Positions 57,501-60,724 of a stretch of 64,000 bases of DNA are shown here, piece after piece. Each line of letters opens with the position of its first letter. Within the stretch, counting starts at the first letter, position 1. The stretch comes from Patiria pectinifera. Taxonomy: Eukaryota; Echinodermata; Asteroidea; Valvatida; Asterinidae. The stretch is from contig CM057145.1 of NCBI GenBank assembly GCA_029964075.1, positions 3,038,001 to 3,102,000 on the forward strand, given 5' to 3'. The translations under genes and the position numbers were made by a program. The notes below the pieces were generated by a model, which worked only from the letters and a program-made list of their open reading frames with translations, did not search any database and was not told the origin of the DNA.

Positions 57501-58513
57501 CTGTCACAGTGTTTTCGGGATTTGGTCTGAGACACTGGGGGACATGAATCAGAAATCTATCTAGAGGGCCTTGACCCTTGTTGAAGGATGTTAAGATCGT
57601 TGCTGCATCTGGGTATCGCTAAGAATGGGAAAGGAAAGAGAAGACGGGATGGATTGGTCGTTCTTTGTGGAGAATGTGAAACTTACTGGTTCTCCTGTAG
57701 GGCCGGATCGCAATTGTCTGCCGAGGGAGTCTAATATTTCAGAGCTCACGATGAAACCACTTTTGTTGTCGGCAAGTTTTCTTCCCAGACCGGCGGCAGT
57801 GCATTTGTTCAGCATGGGATTCGGTAAGTCTTTCTGATTGAAGAGTTCAAACAGAGGGTCTGTTGCGATGGTTCTGATTGCTTGCGTCTTGCCAGTTGAT
57901 GGTGGGCCGATGAATATGGTGAACATATTGGCGTTCTGTTGGATTCTGTGGGGTAGTTGCACATCACATCGTAGACTGATGAGGAAACGGACTGTGGTCA
58001 GAATGCTATCCACCACAAGTGCTGAGACTGTCAGCCTTCGTTTGGACGTAACTTGCCACTGGCTGAGGACAAACTCCTTGTAGATTAAATTCCATGGAAC
58101 TCAACCGTTGGTGTAACGAACACCATGTCTCTTCGTGCTGTTAAGTTATTTTGGCATGAGCCATCACGAAATTGTGCTTTTAATGTCACTAAGTACATGT
58201 GATTTGAAACGTGAGAATTTTGCTGACTTTATTATGTTGCTGAAGACTCATTGATCAGTGTATAGTATATGTTTCTTGGAGATGGGCAGGCGCCTTGATG
58301 TCACATTCGATGTGACCAAAAAGTTCACTGCTTGACACCCCATCTAGAATACTGCATTGATGTAGTGTCTTATGTTGGGGTGGTAGATGCAGGAACTTCA
58401 CACAAATTTGGCAGCATTCTTATCTCTTAACTGCAGGCAAGACCATTCACGTCCCACATCTCCAGGCCTTGAACCCTGATGAAGATGGAAATCCCCCCCT
58501 TCTGATGCCTTAG
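9178..58513 (+). CDS. TBC1D2: TBC1 domain family member 2 (Armus-type RabGAP), whole gene
   Basis: I join 31 exons, all GT-AG with matching phases, into 1,103 codons plus TAG. The family (vertebrate TBC1D2/TBC1D2B, ~930-960 residues) inactivates Rab7-type GTPases on endosomes and links Rac1 signalling to membrane traffic. Visible: a poorly conserved N-terminus (1-118); a PH domain (~123-220) with KLCGYLNK, RCRLYYYRTPQDLLPLG and FWLQELQ; a variable linker (~221-417); coiled coils (~418-540 and ~595-660) including TQNKFLNTEILEL; and a TBC domain (~768-990) starting RQGIPHEYRHRVW. The Arg finger is IELDLLR (Arg826) and the Gln finger is IGYCQ (Gln863), so it should be catalytic. LNPFPRR (exon 29) and an acidic tail follow. 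It appears to be the single ancestor-type homologue of the vertebrate pair. The gene spans ~49 kb because of repeat-filled introns. Confidence 0.95.
9673..10575. mobile_element. Inverted-repeat element in intron 1, with nested insert
   Basis: Left arm 9,673-9,820 and right arm 10,437-10,575 are reverse complements over ~125 bp (TTGCAACCTGACGCCAC ends). A further internal GTGGCATCAGGTTGCAAC copy lies near 9,866. The end of the H-family MITE (to ~10,442) is inserted between the arms. Confidence 0.75.
10300..10442. mobile_element. Truncated H-family MITE
   Basis: Nearly the same as the right part of the complete copy at 33,570-33,939 (GCCGACATTTGAAGC, AGCCGCGTCGCCG, ACCAGAAACCGGAGAC). No matching left end is visible. 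Confidence 0.7.
10746..10828 (+). CDS. TBC1D2: TBC1D2 exon 2 (PH domain start)
   Basis: Encodes GTMEEVKLCGYLNKMG then a Lys-rich strand ending TRW; the Trp codon is split TG|G. KLCGYL matches the start of the PH domain in vertebrate TBC1D2. Confidence 0.93.
11190..11510. repeat. Dispersed repeat (U family) in intron 2
   Basis: Shares CATTTAGAAGAAATCAAG, AACTTCAACAGGTTAGGT-like and GTTATTATTGGAA segments with 19,095-19,345; a weaker relative lies near 56,300-56,760. No open frame. Confidence 0.6.
11534..11958. mobile_element. Fold-back element in intron 2
   Basis: The outer arms begin TTTAAAGAGGTTGTGGAATG and end with its complement. The inner palindrome is GCAGCAAACAAAATACAGTA (11,719-11,765) against 11,788-11,833. 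The left arm carries an extra ~55 bp (about 11,665-11,718) not present on the right. Confidence 0.85.
12229..12275. repeat. Short tandem repeat GGAATTGGGGACCCCTC
   Basis: Three imperfect ~17 bp units in intron 2. Confidence 0.75.
12531..12625. repeat. Q-family fragment in intron 2
   Basis: CCCCTGCCATGCCTTT and ACAGGCTAGTCACCAACAG are shared with the full copy at 39,506-39,838. Confidence 0.65.
12935..13145. repeat. Dispersed repeat (R family), ends ~30 bp before exon 3
   Basis: About 200 bp alignable with 51,331-51,542 (AGAATCATTCACTTT, GACATGTTCCGGGGA, GAAGTTGTTCAGAATCCTGC). The copies differ by substitutions and a ~14 bp indel, so they are old. Confidence 0.75.
13176..13244 (+). CDS. TBC1D2: TBC1D2 exon 3 (PH)
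   Basis: Encodes (W)FVFDRQ then RCRLYYYRTPQDLLPLG, closely matching the vertebrate PH strand pair. Acceptor CATCAG, donor GG|GTAAGA. Confidence 0.95.
13532..13606 (+). CDS. TBC1D2: TBC1D2 exon 4 (PH)
   Basis: Encodes SIDIANATFNFEAND and STSTGQFHIS. Acceptor TGTGCAG, donor TC|GTAAGT; phase joins exons 3 and 5. Confidence 0.92.
13882..13954 (+). CDS. TBC1D2: TBC1D2 exon 5 (PH C-terminal helix)
   Basis: Encodes TGGRIYHLQAKDRH and TMMFWLQELQ. The Trp in FWLQELQ is the invariant Trp of the PH C-terminal helix. Acceptor TTTGAAG. Confidence 0.93.
14045..14297. mobile_element. TTAA-flanked MITE in intron 5
   Basis: Ends TTAACCAGTTCGCA and GTGAACTGGTTAA; the interior has two GATATTTC(T/C)GGCCTCGCT copies. 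No coding content. Confidence 0.7.
14488..14620. repeat. Dispersed repeat (T family)
   Basis: Shares GAATAATTCAATGAC and CCAATCAGATGAC segments with 33,425-33,555; related inverted pieces lie near 33,120-33,190. Confidence 0.6.
14677..14757 (+). CDS. TBC1D2: TBC1D2 exon 6
   Basis: 27 codons, phase 0 at both ends: ERRRAYSHQRTSLQRDESLG then HVSPTSV. Basic, Ser-rich linker after the PH domain, as in the vertebrate protein. Confidence 0.88.
14793..15013. mobile_element. Probable MITE in intron 6
   Basis: Ends in GGGGTTAGGGTTAATG and starts CTTAGCCCTTAATCCCC, imperfect inverted ends. An internal hairpin uses CCAACAGTTTGG/TTGTTGGA motifs. Relation to MITE-1 is only by the termini. Confidence 0.45.
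15197..15464. mobile_element. MITE with GGGCCTTATTCACGAG ends
   Basis: Left end GGGCCTTATTCACGAGTTGG and right end complementary (CGACTCATAAATAAGGCCC), with a ~220 bp AT-rich core in intron 6. Confidence 0.75.
15764..15827 (+). CDS. TBC1D2: TBC1D2 exon 7
   Basis: Encodes QPKTGLVSTQKIKDRSGDPF plus R and one base. It begins phase 0 after TTGCAG and ends G|GTCAGT. It reads in the same frame as exon 8. Confidence 0.82.
15940..16277 (-). mobile_element. MITE-1 copy ending 45 bp before exon 8
   Basis: Ends CCTAGGGAGTTAGGGTTAAAG. Contains two GGAGGATTTTGCAGGATTGAGG motifs and the GATGTCACTGG...CTCAACATATTGACAG segment shared (inverted) with 46,905-47,290. The left end is diffuse. Confidence 0.75.
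16323..16467 (+). CDS. TBC1D2: TBC1D2 exon 8
   Basis: Acceptor GTGTCACAG, donor GG|GTAAGT. It is the only choice that repairs the phase between exons 7 and 9. It encodes GLPPLLGPVEVPRHSVG and later FNLSLTNLKTEIRNQMSSLG, resembling the human TBC1D2B linker around its ELKNSMSSF. Confidence 0.88.
16638..16724 (+). CDS. TBC1D2: TBC1D2 exon 9
   Basis: Encodes LRRANSDEASLVNLAAEPSQ and SDPPSAAK. Acceptor ATTGTAG; both other frames hit stops within the exon. Confidence 0.85.
16759..17030 (+). repeat. Dispersed repeat (S family)
   Basis: Reverse complement of 46,105-46,362 over ~260 bp (CCATGGGCGGGACATTTAGC, CAGGCAAGATGGCGTCGGT, AGGGGGTACTTGTGAAC). Confidence 0.8.
17039..17145. mobile_element. ~107 bp MITE
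   Basis: AGGCCCCCTTCAATGG at the left and its complement at the right, with further pairing inside (GCATTGTG/CACAATG). It directly abuts the S-family repeat. Confidence 0.8.
17752..17871 (+). CDS. TBC1D2: TBC1D2 exon 10
   Basis: Encodes PTSLNTAPSSGNQEPGQSES and later AYGSIKAGFIK. Acceptor TTTTAG, donor AA|GTAAGA. A CTCF-core-like site lies inside at 17,771-17,784. Confidence 0.88.
17872..19388. other. Intron 10 left part: hairpin and U-family repeat
   Basis: A small hairpin element at 18,548-18,656 has AAACACT(C)TGTTTAAGACCAG arms. A U-family copy lies at 19,095-19,345. The rest is unremarkable AT-rich intron. Confidence 0.6.
19391..20075. mobile_element. Tc1/mariner-type non-autonomous element
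   Basis: Terminal inverted repeats of ~28 bp start CAGCGTGTGTCAATAAAAAC and the element is flanked by TA on both sides (19,389-19,390 and 20,076-20,077), the signature of this superfamily. It is 685 bp and the open frames inside do not resemble a transposase. Confidence 0.85.
20261..20360 (+). CDS. TBC1D2: TBC1D2 exon 11
   Basis: Encodes KFSRTSGADIPSPTTVWFES and QPSQDYECAHCRK. The CxxC is not part of a recognised finger. Acceptor ATATCAG, donor AAG|GTACGT, phase 0. It is the last exon before the 12 kb minisatellite intron. Confidence 0.9.
20378..20425 (-). repeat. SINE 3' tail, split from 31,701-32,110
   Basis: GGTGCTTACATAGCGCTTTATACCAAAGGTCT is the complement of the SINE end at 50,685-50,722. 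It stops abruptly where the MITE-1 terminus begins. Confidence 0.8.
20428..31700. mobile_element. MITE-1 copy enlarged by an internal minisatellite
   Basis: Starts TAAACCCTAACCCCTAGGCC, as at 46,905, and ends GGAGGGTTAGGATTAAAA, the degraded complement. Between the termini lies ~11 kb of tandem repeat. Subterminal CCTCAATCCTCC occurs at the left; its complement GGAGGATTGAGG occurs at the right edge (31,663-31,686). Confidence 0.75.
20640..31657. repeat. ~42 bp minisatellite, about 260 units
   Basis: The consensus on the plus strand runs ATACCATTCAGCCTCAATCC, then TCCAAAATCCTTATCTAAAA. Most units are 42 bp; 41 and 43 bp variants differ in the A-tract (AAAAAAA, AAGAAAA, AAAAAA). Because 42 is divisible by three, minus-strand frames of LDKDFGGLRLNGIF stay open for up to 230 residues between indels; they are not genes. 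The left edge (20,450-20,700) is degenerate and more diverse. The array lies wholly in TBC1D2 intron 11. Confidence 0.97.
31701..32110 (-). repeat. tRNA-derived SINE, body and head
   Basis: Antisense copy of the element at 50,246-50,730. On the minus strand an A-box-like TGGTTCAATGG and a B-box-like GGTTTGAACCC lead into CTTGGGCAAGACACTTTACTA. It has two tandem internal modules ~150 bp apart. Its 3' tail lies 11 kb away at 20,378-20,425. Confidence 0.85.
32445..32572 (+). CDS. TBC1D2: TBC1D2 exon 12 (coiled coil)
   Basis: Encodes LHSELNSVQEELELVENEAC and ITMLHKQLTAKHMEHST, heptad-rich. Acceptor TCCACAG, donor AA|GTAAGT. Confidence 0.93.
32694..32860. mobile_element. ~170 bp fold-back element in intron 12
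   Basis: AAATATTGAGTGGCT and its complement form the ends. Long internal pairing includes GGGAGGAATATTATCG and CTGGACTTTTCC around a short CGAAGCCGAG loop. Confidence 0.85.
32960..33555. repeat. T-family and related inverted segments
   Basis: Repeated CCAATCA(A/G)ATGAC and TTCCAT-CACGA motifs occur in both orientations; the right part matches 14,488-14,620. No coding content. Confidence 0.5.
33570..33939. mobile_element. H-family MITE, complete
   Basis: Terminal repeats GGCCAAAA...GTCTCCGGTTTCTGGTATG and their complement, poly-A just inside each end, 370 bp. A truncated relative ends at ~10,442. Confidence 0.85.
34185..34319 (+). CDS. TBC1D2: TBC1D2 exon 13 (coiled coil)
   Basis: Encodes DIFLQSKTDKDKLLILNRKD and KQLIQLEQLLQEMREDRDN. 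Corresponds to the vertebrate TLELLHQKDDQILGL region. Confidence 0.94.
34429..36387. mobile_element. hAT-like element with a nested CRE-rich insert
   Basis: Ends CAGGGTTCGACTTTA and TTAAGGTCGAACCCTG, hAT-type termini; TAGCCCGGCTG occurs just inside both ends. The interior from ~34,700 to ~36,335 is a second element bounded by GAAACAGCTC motifs, holding five exact TGACGTCA sites. A clear 8 bp duplication is not visible. Confidence 0.65.
36943..37042 (+). CDS. TBC1D2: TBC1D2 exon 14 (coiled coil)
   Basis: Encodes AKEREVDQLKEQTSMFMEMI and AAKDQIVMSLTLK, like vertebrate LNEQLGMLMETIQAKDEVIIKL. Confidence 0.94.
37043..37868. other. Intron 14, nothing notable
   Basis: I see no repeat copy, gene or structure here beyond short A/T runs. 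Confidence 0.5.
37869..38033 (+). CDS. TBC1D2: TBC1D2 exon 15
   Basis: 55 codons, phase 0: LHDLEQKEPIRLTTTPQGTI then a polar spacer and SVDQAAFDRLK. The acceptor is ATTAAG after a T-run. Non-coiled spacer between the two coiled-coil blocks. Confidence 0.92.
38294..38640 (-). mobile_element. Q-family MITE, TTAA end, upstream of exon 16
   Basis: TTAACCCTCCTATGCAAAC start and GAGGGTTGAA end. It reads as the reverse complement of 39,506-39,838 along its length. Confidence 0.85.
38837..38943 (+). CDS. TBC1D2: TBC1D2 exon 16 (coiled coil)
   Basis: Encodes DACQAFETQNKFLNTEILEL then a charged helix. TQNKFLN-EILEL is one of the best conserved stretches of the family. Confidence 0.96.
39506..39838 (+). 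mobile_element. Q-family MITE, inverted partner downstream of exon 16
   Basis: TTAACCCTCCTGCTGGCTG start and TGCATAGGAGAGTTCA end. Shares AAGCAGGATTGACTGGCTGT (complement) and many other blocks with 38,294-38,640. Confidence 0.85.
40125..40210 (+). CDS. TBC1D2: TBC1D2 exon 17 (coiled coil end)
   Basis: Encodes KYSELEAQYYRTQSKYLLLL and DQMKTPKR, like vertebrate ESKYLILLQEMKTP. Donor G|GTACTG. Confidence 0.95.
40234..40755 (+). mobile_element. A-family MITE copy 1, 24 bp after exon 17
   Basis: TTAA at both ends; GGAATATACATCATTTGC at the left and its near complement at the right. Other copies at 47,497 and 53,453 have the same orientation. An internal palindrome CGCTGGTCGGCCGATCAGCG occurs near 40,568. 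Confidence 0.9.
41510..41580. repeat. GTACATGTAC-type low-complexity tract
   Basis: Several overlapping self-complementary GTACATGTAC units. A similar tract lies at 35,838-35,872. Confidence 0.7.
42019..42584 (+). mobile_element. B-family MITE copy 1
   Basis: Ends TTCAAGGTCCATG and CATGCCCCTTTAA; aligns along its whole length with 52,869-53,428 (TTTCAGGAAGACA, TTTTCTGTT-AAATTGTGAACC). Confidence 0.85.
42598..42656. repeat. ~10 bp tandem repeat ATACAATGTA
   Basis: Five to six units with one extra base in one unit; lies 50 bp upstream of exon 18. Confidence 0.85.
42706..42820 (+). CDS. TBC1D2: TBC1D2 exon 18
   Basis: Encodes SDYSVAETDDELISRLIEEA and IESDTNDVQQPTNKAV; aligns with vertebrate REVIAQLLEDALQVES. 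Confidence 0.92.
43171..43340. mobile_element. ~170 bp palindromic element in intron 18
   Basis: ATACAAATACAGCATGG and its complement form the ends, with near-continuous pairing inward (GGTGTAGGTCAGCT/AGCTGACCTACACC) to a CCGCTTTACGTC loop. Confidence 0.88.
43442..43553 (+). CDS. TBC1D2: TBC1D2 exon 19
   Basis: Encodes GGYDRFGFMQQLEQSGEEAS and later AKRKSEEIE; YDRFGF matches vertebrate YDIYGF. The donor GAG|GTAAGC is followed within 10 bp by a minisatellite. Confidence 0.94.
43561..44100. repeat. 11 bp minisatellite, ~49 units
   Basis: Unit AAGTCCATCAC with variants (CTATCAC, CATCGC, CCACCAC). It fills most of intron 19. Because 11 is not a multiple of three and the unit lacks stops, all three plus frames stay open and give spurious SQVHHKSITSP peptides. 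Confidence 0.96.
44210..44296 (+). CDS. TBC1D2: TBC1D2 exon 20
   Basis: Encodes SLRSNRGVSVSIKWENYLVQ and HGDGELTKT; SIKWENYL corresponds to vertebrate GVKWENYF just before the TBC domain. Confidence 0.95.
44542..44925 (-). repeat. tRNA-derived SINE, antisense, in intron 20
   Basis: On the minus strand the B box GGTTCGAGTCC is followed by a conserved centre (CCTTGAGCAAGGCACTTTGTC), CTCCACCCAGGAGTAGATGGG, and the tail AAGCGCTATATAAATGCC then (TTA)n. It resembles deuterostome and coral SINEs with a Nin-type central domain; that link is from memory. Confidence 0.8.
44986..45050 (+). CDS. TBC1D2: TBC1D2 exon 21 (TBC domain start)
   Basis: Encodes LELKSLVRQGIPHEYRHRVW then K. RxGIPxxxRxxVW is the opening motif of TBC domains. 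Confidence 0.97.
45051..45673. other. Intron 21, nothing notable
   Basis: The 83-codon open frame at 45,140-45,391 has no recognisable domain or splice signals. AT-rich intron otherwise. Confidence 0.5.
45674..45749 (+). CDS. TBC1D2: TBC1D2 exon 22 (TBC)
   Basis: Encodes MVEWRVKRDKELTGPGYYDK and LLKSE; G-GYYDKLL corresponds to vertebrate PGHFQTLL. Confidence 0.94.
46105..46362 (-). repeat. S-family repeat, opposite orientation to 16,759
   Basis: Contains GTTCACAAGTACCCCCCTC, GCCATCTTGCCTGACTGCAA and TGTCCGCCCATGGGATGTC, complements of the intron 9 copy. Confidence 0.8.
46715..46810 (+). CDS. TBC1D2: TBC1D2 exon 23 (TBC, Arg finger)
   Basis: Encodes KFKMNPATKQIELDLLRTLP and TNKNFDNIESKG. 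IELDLLR is the IxxDxxR catalytic arginine motif (Arg826). Confidence 0.97.
46905..47292 (+). mobile_element. MITE-1, best complete copy
   Basis: TTAACCCTAACTCCCTAGGCC start and GGGCGGTTAGGGTTGAG end. It carries three degenerate GCCTCAATCCTGCAAAATCC motifs at ~46,940, ~46,992 and ~47,044, about 50 bp apart: the likely seed of the intron 11 minisatellite. Confidence 0.85.
47497..47977 (+). mobile_element. A-family MITE copy 2, 41 bp before exon 24
   Basis: TTAAAGGGAATGTACAACAT start and TGTATCTTCCCTTTAA end. Same orientation as copies 1 and 3, but more diverged and lacking the internal CGGCCGATCAGCG palindrome. Confidence 0.88.
48019..48084 (+). CDS. TBC1D2: TBC1D2 exon 24 (TBC, Gln finger)
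   Basis: Encodes IPCLRRVLKAYSVHNPAIGY then CQ. IGYCQ holds the catalytic glutamine (Gln863). Confidence 0.97.
48103..48250. repeat. MITE-1-like remnant in intron 24
   Basis: ATTAATCCTAAACTGCC start; GATTTTGGAGGATTGAG and GGCATAAGATTAAGG end. Weak match to the family. Confidence 0.4.
48390..48448 (+). CDS. TBC1D2: TBC1D2 exon 25 (TBC)
   Basis: Encodes GLNRVAAISLLFLDEEDAF, then a split Trp. Matches vertebrate GLNRLVAVALLYLEQEDAFW. Confidence 0.97.
48525..48722. repeat. Degenerate GAGGTTCTGAACCTCA repeat
   Basis: Irregular copies of GAGGTTCTGAACCTCAC, itself near-palindromic, about 25-35 bp apart in intron 25. Confidence 0.6.
48786..48929 (+). CDS. TBC1D2: TBC1D2 exon 26 (TBC)
   Basis: Encodes CLVAIVECIMPADYYSKTLI then GSQTDQRVFKDLLSEKLPRL; nearly the vertebrate sequence. 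Confidence 0.97.
49040..49485. repeat. 10 bp degenerate minisatellite in intron 26
   Basis: Unit AAGTCCTCAC with GAGTCCTCAT and GAAACCTCAT variants, ~44 units. The right end contains AAGTCCATCAC, the 11 bp unit of intron 19. Confidence 0.9.
49749..49815 (+). CDS. TBC1D2: TBC1D2 exon 27 (TBC)
   Basis: Encodes IDLSLISFNWFITVFCDNVP then PE; matches vertebrate DYTLITFNWFLVVFVD. Confidence 0.96.
50246..50730 (+). repeat. tRNA-derived SINE with three 97 bp modules
   Basis: A box TAGTCCAATGG and B box GGTTCAAACCC form the head. Then CAAGACACTTTA-centred modules start about 97 bp apart (50,341, 50,438, 50,535), ending GCGCTATATAAGCACC and (ATT)n. Sense orientation in intron 27. Confidence 0.88.
50768..50947 (+). 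CDS. TBC1D2: TBC1D2 exon 28 (TBC C-terminal part)
   Basis: 60 codons: TMVRIWDTLLYEGNKVLFRF, ALAFLKSCEAELLALHDYI and onward. RIWDxLLYEGxKVxFRxALA is the conserved final helix region of TBC domains. Confidence 0.97.
51018..51327. mobile_element. MITE with GGCCAGGTTCGCGCAAGGAC ends
   Basis: The right end, GGTCCTTGCCCGAACTTGGCC, is the near complement. Internal GTCGACTA motifs are repeated. It directly abuts the R-family repeat. Confidence 0.75.
51331..51542. repeat. R-family repeat copy 2
   Basis: Same orientation as 12,935-13,145; see that copy for shared blocks. Confidence 0.75.
51845..51922 (+). CDS. TBC1D2: TBC1D2 exon 29
   Basis: Encodes IAFCELNPFPRRHINAKRVF and HRAHIK; matches vertebrate ISFGDLNPFPLRQIRNRRAYH. 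Confidence 0.97.
51937..52550. mobile_element. piggyBac-like MITE, 14 bp after exon 29
   Basis: TTAACCCTTTCCTTACCA start and TGGTAATGAAAGGGTTAA end. TTAA target plus CCCTTT termini are piggyBac hallmarks. The interior has two GGGCGACTTT(A/T)GTCGAC palindromes. No transposase. Confidence 0.8.
52869..53428 (+). mobile_element. B-family MITE copy 2
   Basis: TTAAAGGGTCCATGC start and GCATGGGCCCTTTAA end, TTAA-bounded, 560 bp. Better preserved than copy 1. Confidence 0.9.
53453..53974 (+). mobile_element. A-family MITE copy 3, 34 bp before exon 30
   Basis: TTAAAGGGAATATACATCAT start and TGTATTTTCCCTTTAA end. Very close to copy 1, including the CGCTGATCGGCCGATCAGCG palindrome. Confidence 0.92.
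54009..54126 (+). CDS. TBC1D2: TBC1D2 exon 30
   Basis: Encodes QQLEELDQMRDEYVPKRKQS then an acidic SDDDEDYD stretch; same layout as the vertebrate C-terminus. Donor G|GTAAGT. Confidence 0.93.
54449..54495 (-). ncRNA. Degenerate hammerhead ribozyme-like motif
   Basis: On the minus strand CTGAAGA, a 7 bp stem CGGTCAG/CTGACCG with a 6-nt loop, then GAACGTC. An active core needs CTGANGA and GAAAC; GAAC lacks one A, so this copy is likely inactive. Penelope-like elements are known to carry such motifs. Confidence 0.55.
54523..54613 (+). repeat. MITE-1 internal fragment
   Basis: About 90 bp nearly identical to 47,083-47,172 (GGCTTGGCCAGTGACATCC, AATTTATGCATGACTGAGC), without the MITE termini. Confidence 0.8.
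55050..55559. mobile_element. MITE with ACTC(C)TTCAGTGCC ends
   Basis: TAAACTCCTTCAGTGCC and GGGCACTGAAAGAGTTAAT ends. The left third has three CCTCGTACATGTACGAGG-type palindromes (55,085-55,185). Confidence 0.7.
56260..56790. repeat. Diverged U-family repeat
   Basis: Shares CCCTGTGAAATTATTC-TCTGGC and GAGCTAAAATTTCA segments with 19,100-19,345, with an unrelated insert between about 56,390 and 56,690. Confidence 0.45.
57233..58100 (-). pseudogene. Antisense P-loop NTPase relic in intron 30
   Basis: A minus-strand frame open from 58,100 to 57,591 (169 codons, no clear ATG) has a Walker A loop, FIGPPSTGKT, then TAAGLGRKLADNKSGFIVSS and EILDSLGRQL. A second frame, 57,535-57,233, continues the similarity-like composition after a frame change and stops. 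The layout recalls the bacterial/phage DUF3987 primase-helicase group and its relatives in animal mobile elements, but I cannot confirm the family. The expected Walker B Asp-Glu reads Ser-Glu. Probably a captured or transposon-derived gene, now broken. Confidence 0.5.
58437..58513 (+). CDS. TBC1D2: TBC1D2 exon 31 (C-terminus)
   Basis: Acceptor TTAACTGCAG; encodes (G)KTIHVPHLQALNPDEDGNPP then LLMP and TAG. The phase fits exon 30. This tail is not obviously conserved in vertebrates, so it is the least certain exon. Confidence 0.75.
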
Positions 58514-59120
58514 ATTTGCTCGCGGTAGACTTTTGACCATGTTAAACGGGTTGAGTTATAAAAGTAGTTTGTTTTGCATGTATACTTCATTGTGTCATCC
58601 TGACCTATGACATGAAGCATACAGTTACACTGAAATCGGCCAGCTTTCTTTTCGATTCCACTTGCCGTCAGGTACAACTCAAATCTTTGTCTCCATTTGC
58701 GCCATTCTTCAGCTATTGGTACAGTCAATCTTCAGAGCATAAACATAAAAGCGATGTCAACAACTGCTCAGAAATACAACTTCAATGATTTCATTTGATA
58801 TCTTATCTCAATATTAAGAGTAAACGGTTCTGATAAATTCCTATAGGTCAGATTTAATCAGGTTATTTCGCCAGTGCATGCTTAAAAGAATTTCAGCAAT
58901 TGTATTTCTTACTAAACATCTAACATTAATAATCAACACAATTTGTACATTGAAAGGATATTGTTGTCTGCAATTCATGCTGAATTTCACACATATAATT
59001 GTTCAGATTTCTTTTACAATTTACATTCAGTACTCTTACACAGTTATCTGTTGTCAGTATGAACAATTTGAAGACAATTATCACAGATTTTCTGTCAATA
59101 AAAAAATACAGAATTATAAT
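58514..59120 (+). other. TBC1D2: TBC1D2 3' UTR
   Basis: AT-rich, no further coding exon; ends soon after the poly(A) signal at 59,097. The open frame at 58,878-59,165 is AT-driven and unsupported. Confidence 0.6.
59097..59102 (+). terminator. TBC1D2: TBC1D2 poly(A) signal
   Basis: AATAAA, the first canonical hexamer after the stop codon, 584 nt downstream. Confidence 0.65.
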
Positions 59121-59429
59121 TCAATTCTGAAAGCAAAAGTTTTCTCTCGTAAGCCATATAAATGATTTAACTCTAAACAAAGAAGCATACAGGAAAACAA
59201 ATCAAGGACACACAAACATTCTAATGAAAAATGACAGATTATTGGAGTATCTCACACAGAACTTGTGAAAACCTTGGTTTCATTCTAAATCCAAAGTAGA
59301 AACGAAATAGTAAAAAAAATGTTCTCAGTTTATCTGCGAGTAACGCTGGACGTTATTGTATACATCAGCCGTTGTATACATTAAACATACATGGTGTACG
59401 ATTGTTCTTACATATTAAACTATCTTTTG

Positions 59430-59748
59430 ACAACATGGTAGTTGAATCTGCAGTCTCCCCTTTTGAACTCTGAGGCATATTTCTTGGGCCAGAGACAACT
59501 TAGTGGTTTCTTGATAACAAAAAAGAGTAAATTAACTTGTTATCCAAATATGTACATGCACATTTAAAGTGTACATGAACAAATGTGCTGCAGGCATCAA
59601 GTAATAATGTTAAGACACGATTGGTTGTTACTGTGACCCACTTAGGTTTCTTTACCCAAGATTCATGGACCACTTCGACTGATCCTTCTTGTACAAACTC
59701 AACAGCAGCAAAGTTTGCCATAAAGATGACGGAATCAAAACTGCCCAT
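59430..59748 (-). CDS. Small transposon-like N-terminal domain
   Basis: ATG at 59,748 opens MGSFDSVIFMANFAAVEFVQ and then SVEVVHESWVKKPK. After a likely intron (acceptor TTATCAAG near 59,512) KPLSCLWPKKYASEFKRGD follows. The VVEF...SVxVVxxxW...C-WP pattern is that of N-terminal domains in DUF4806-associated, transposon-like invertebrate proteins (family link from memory). The second part recurs at 63,256-63,343. Confidence 0.45.
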
Positions 59749-59829
59749 TGTGTAGTAACCTGCACAATAGTCAGAACAATGTTTCCAGCATTTTTGTCCT
59801 TCTTCTTTACCGTTCTTCTCAAGATTGTT

Positions 59830-60018
59830 TTATAGGGTTATAAGAAGAACCATGATTTCAGCTTCTTCAGCAAACCTATCAGCTGACTTTAACGTTAACA
59901 GCTTTTCAATTTGATTACGTAGCATGGAATACTTCCGCCGTTTTATGGGTGGTATTGTGATTACTCCTTCTTGGAATCTTCCCAAAAGCTTTTGTGAGGT
60001 TCTTAACGTCTTGACTCT
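59830..60018 (-). CDS. Possible terminal exon, unknown protein
   Basis: After acceptor TTCATATTCAG a 62-codon frame runs RVKTLRTSQKLLGRFQEGVI, then KRRKYSMLRNQIEKLL, to TAA. Basic, helical composition. It may be the 3' part of the same unknown gene family as its neighbours. Confidence 0.3.
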   Translation of the reverse strand, partial: RVKTLRTSQKLLGRFQEGVITIPPIKRRKYSMLRNQIEKLLTLKSADRFAEEAEIMVLLITL

Positions 60019-60720
60019 CTGAATATGAATAATAATAATTATTAGCGACTCCCAGAAATGTGAAACCCAATGTTAGTCACATCGTGAATAAGAATGATTT
60101 TGGGGAGGTTTAGGTTTGGCGTCCGTCACAATGTTGAGAAATGGATTGTTCGGGACATTTAGCCTAATATGTCTTCCACAACTACCTTGGATTAGGTTTG
60201 ACACAAGTCTATATAAATGTATCTTTTAATAAGTCATGCAGTGTTGCCAGAAAGACAGCCAATGTCCACCGTAGCCTCCTTCACAAGAGATTCTTGTGGA
60301 ATTATCTTCATGGGTGCATTGTGGTTTTGACTTTGAAGCACCCATCAGACGAGCGTCACAAGTCTGCATAAACAAGGGCTGGGCCCTGCTTTATACCCTG
60401 CATGTAAACACTTGACAACCATCTTCATCCGTAGCCAACAACTTGACAGACAGAATACCTATCGAGGAGAAACCTGGTTTGTTGATAGAGATTTGAGAGA
60501 CTTTGGAATACTTAAGGCTTCACTATCTCACTAACCTCTTCGCTATTTGAATGACTTTGGTTCTTTCACTAGAGTGTGCACAACCGAGTATTTTATGTTG
60601 ACTTCATAACTTTACATAACCTCTCCTTCCCCTTACATGACAGCTTATGCCAGTAAATCGTTATGGTGATCTTTCTTTTGGAAATACAATGTTGTACAAT
60701 GTGACTGCTCCCGCAATGTG
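60019..60720. other. No gene seen
   Basis: Mixed-composition sequence without open frames of note or recognised repeats. Confidence 0.5.
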
Positions 60721-60724
60721 TTGA

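Noticed and set aside
58878-59165. 95-codon plus-strand ORF
   Set aside because: AT-driven frame in the TBC1D2 3' UTR without any domain signal.
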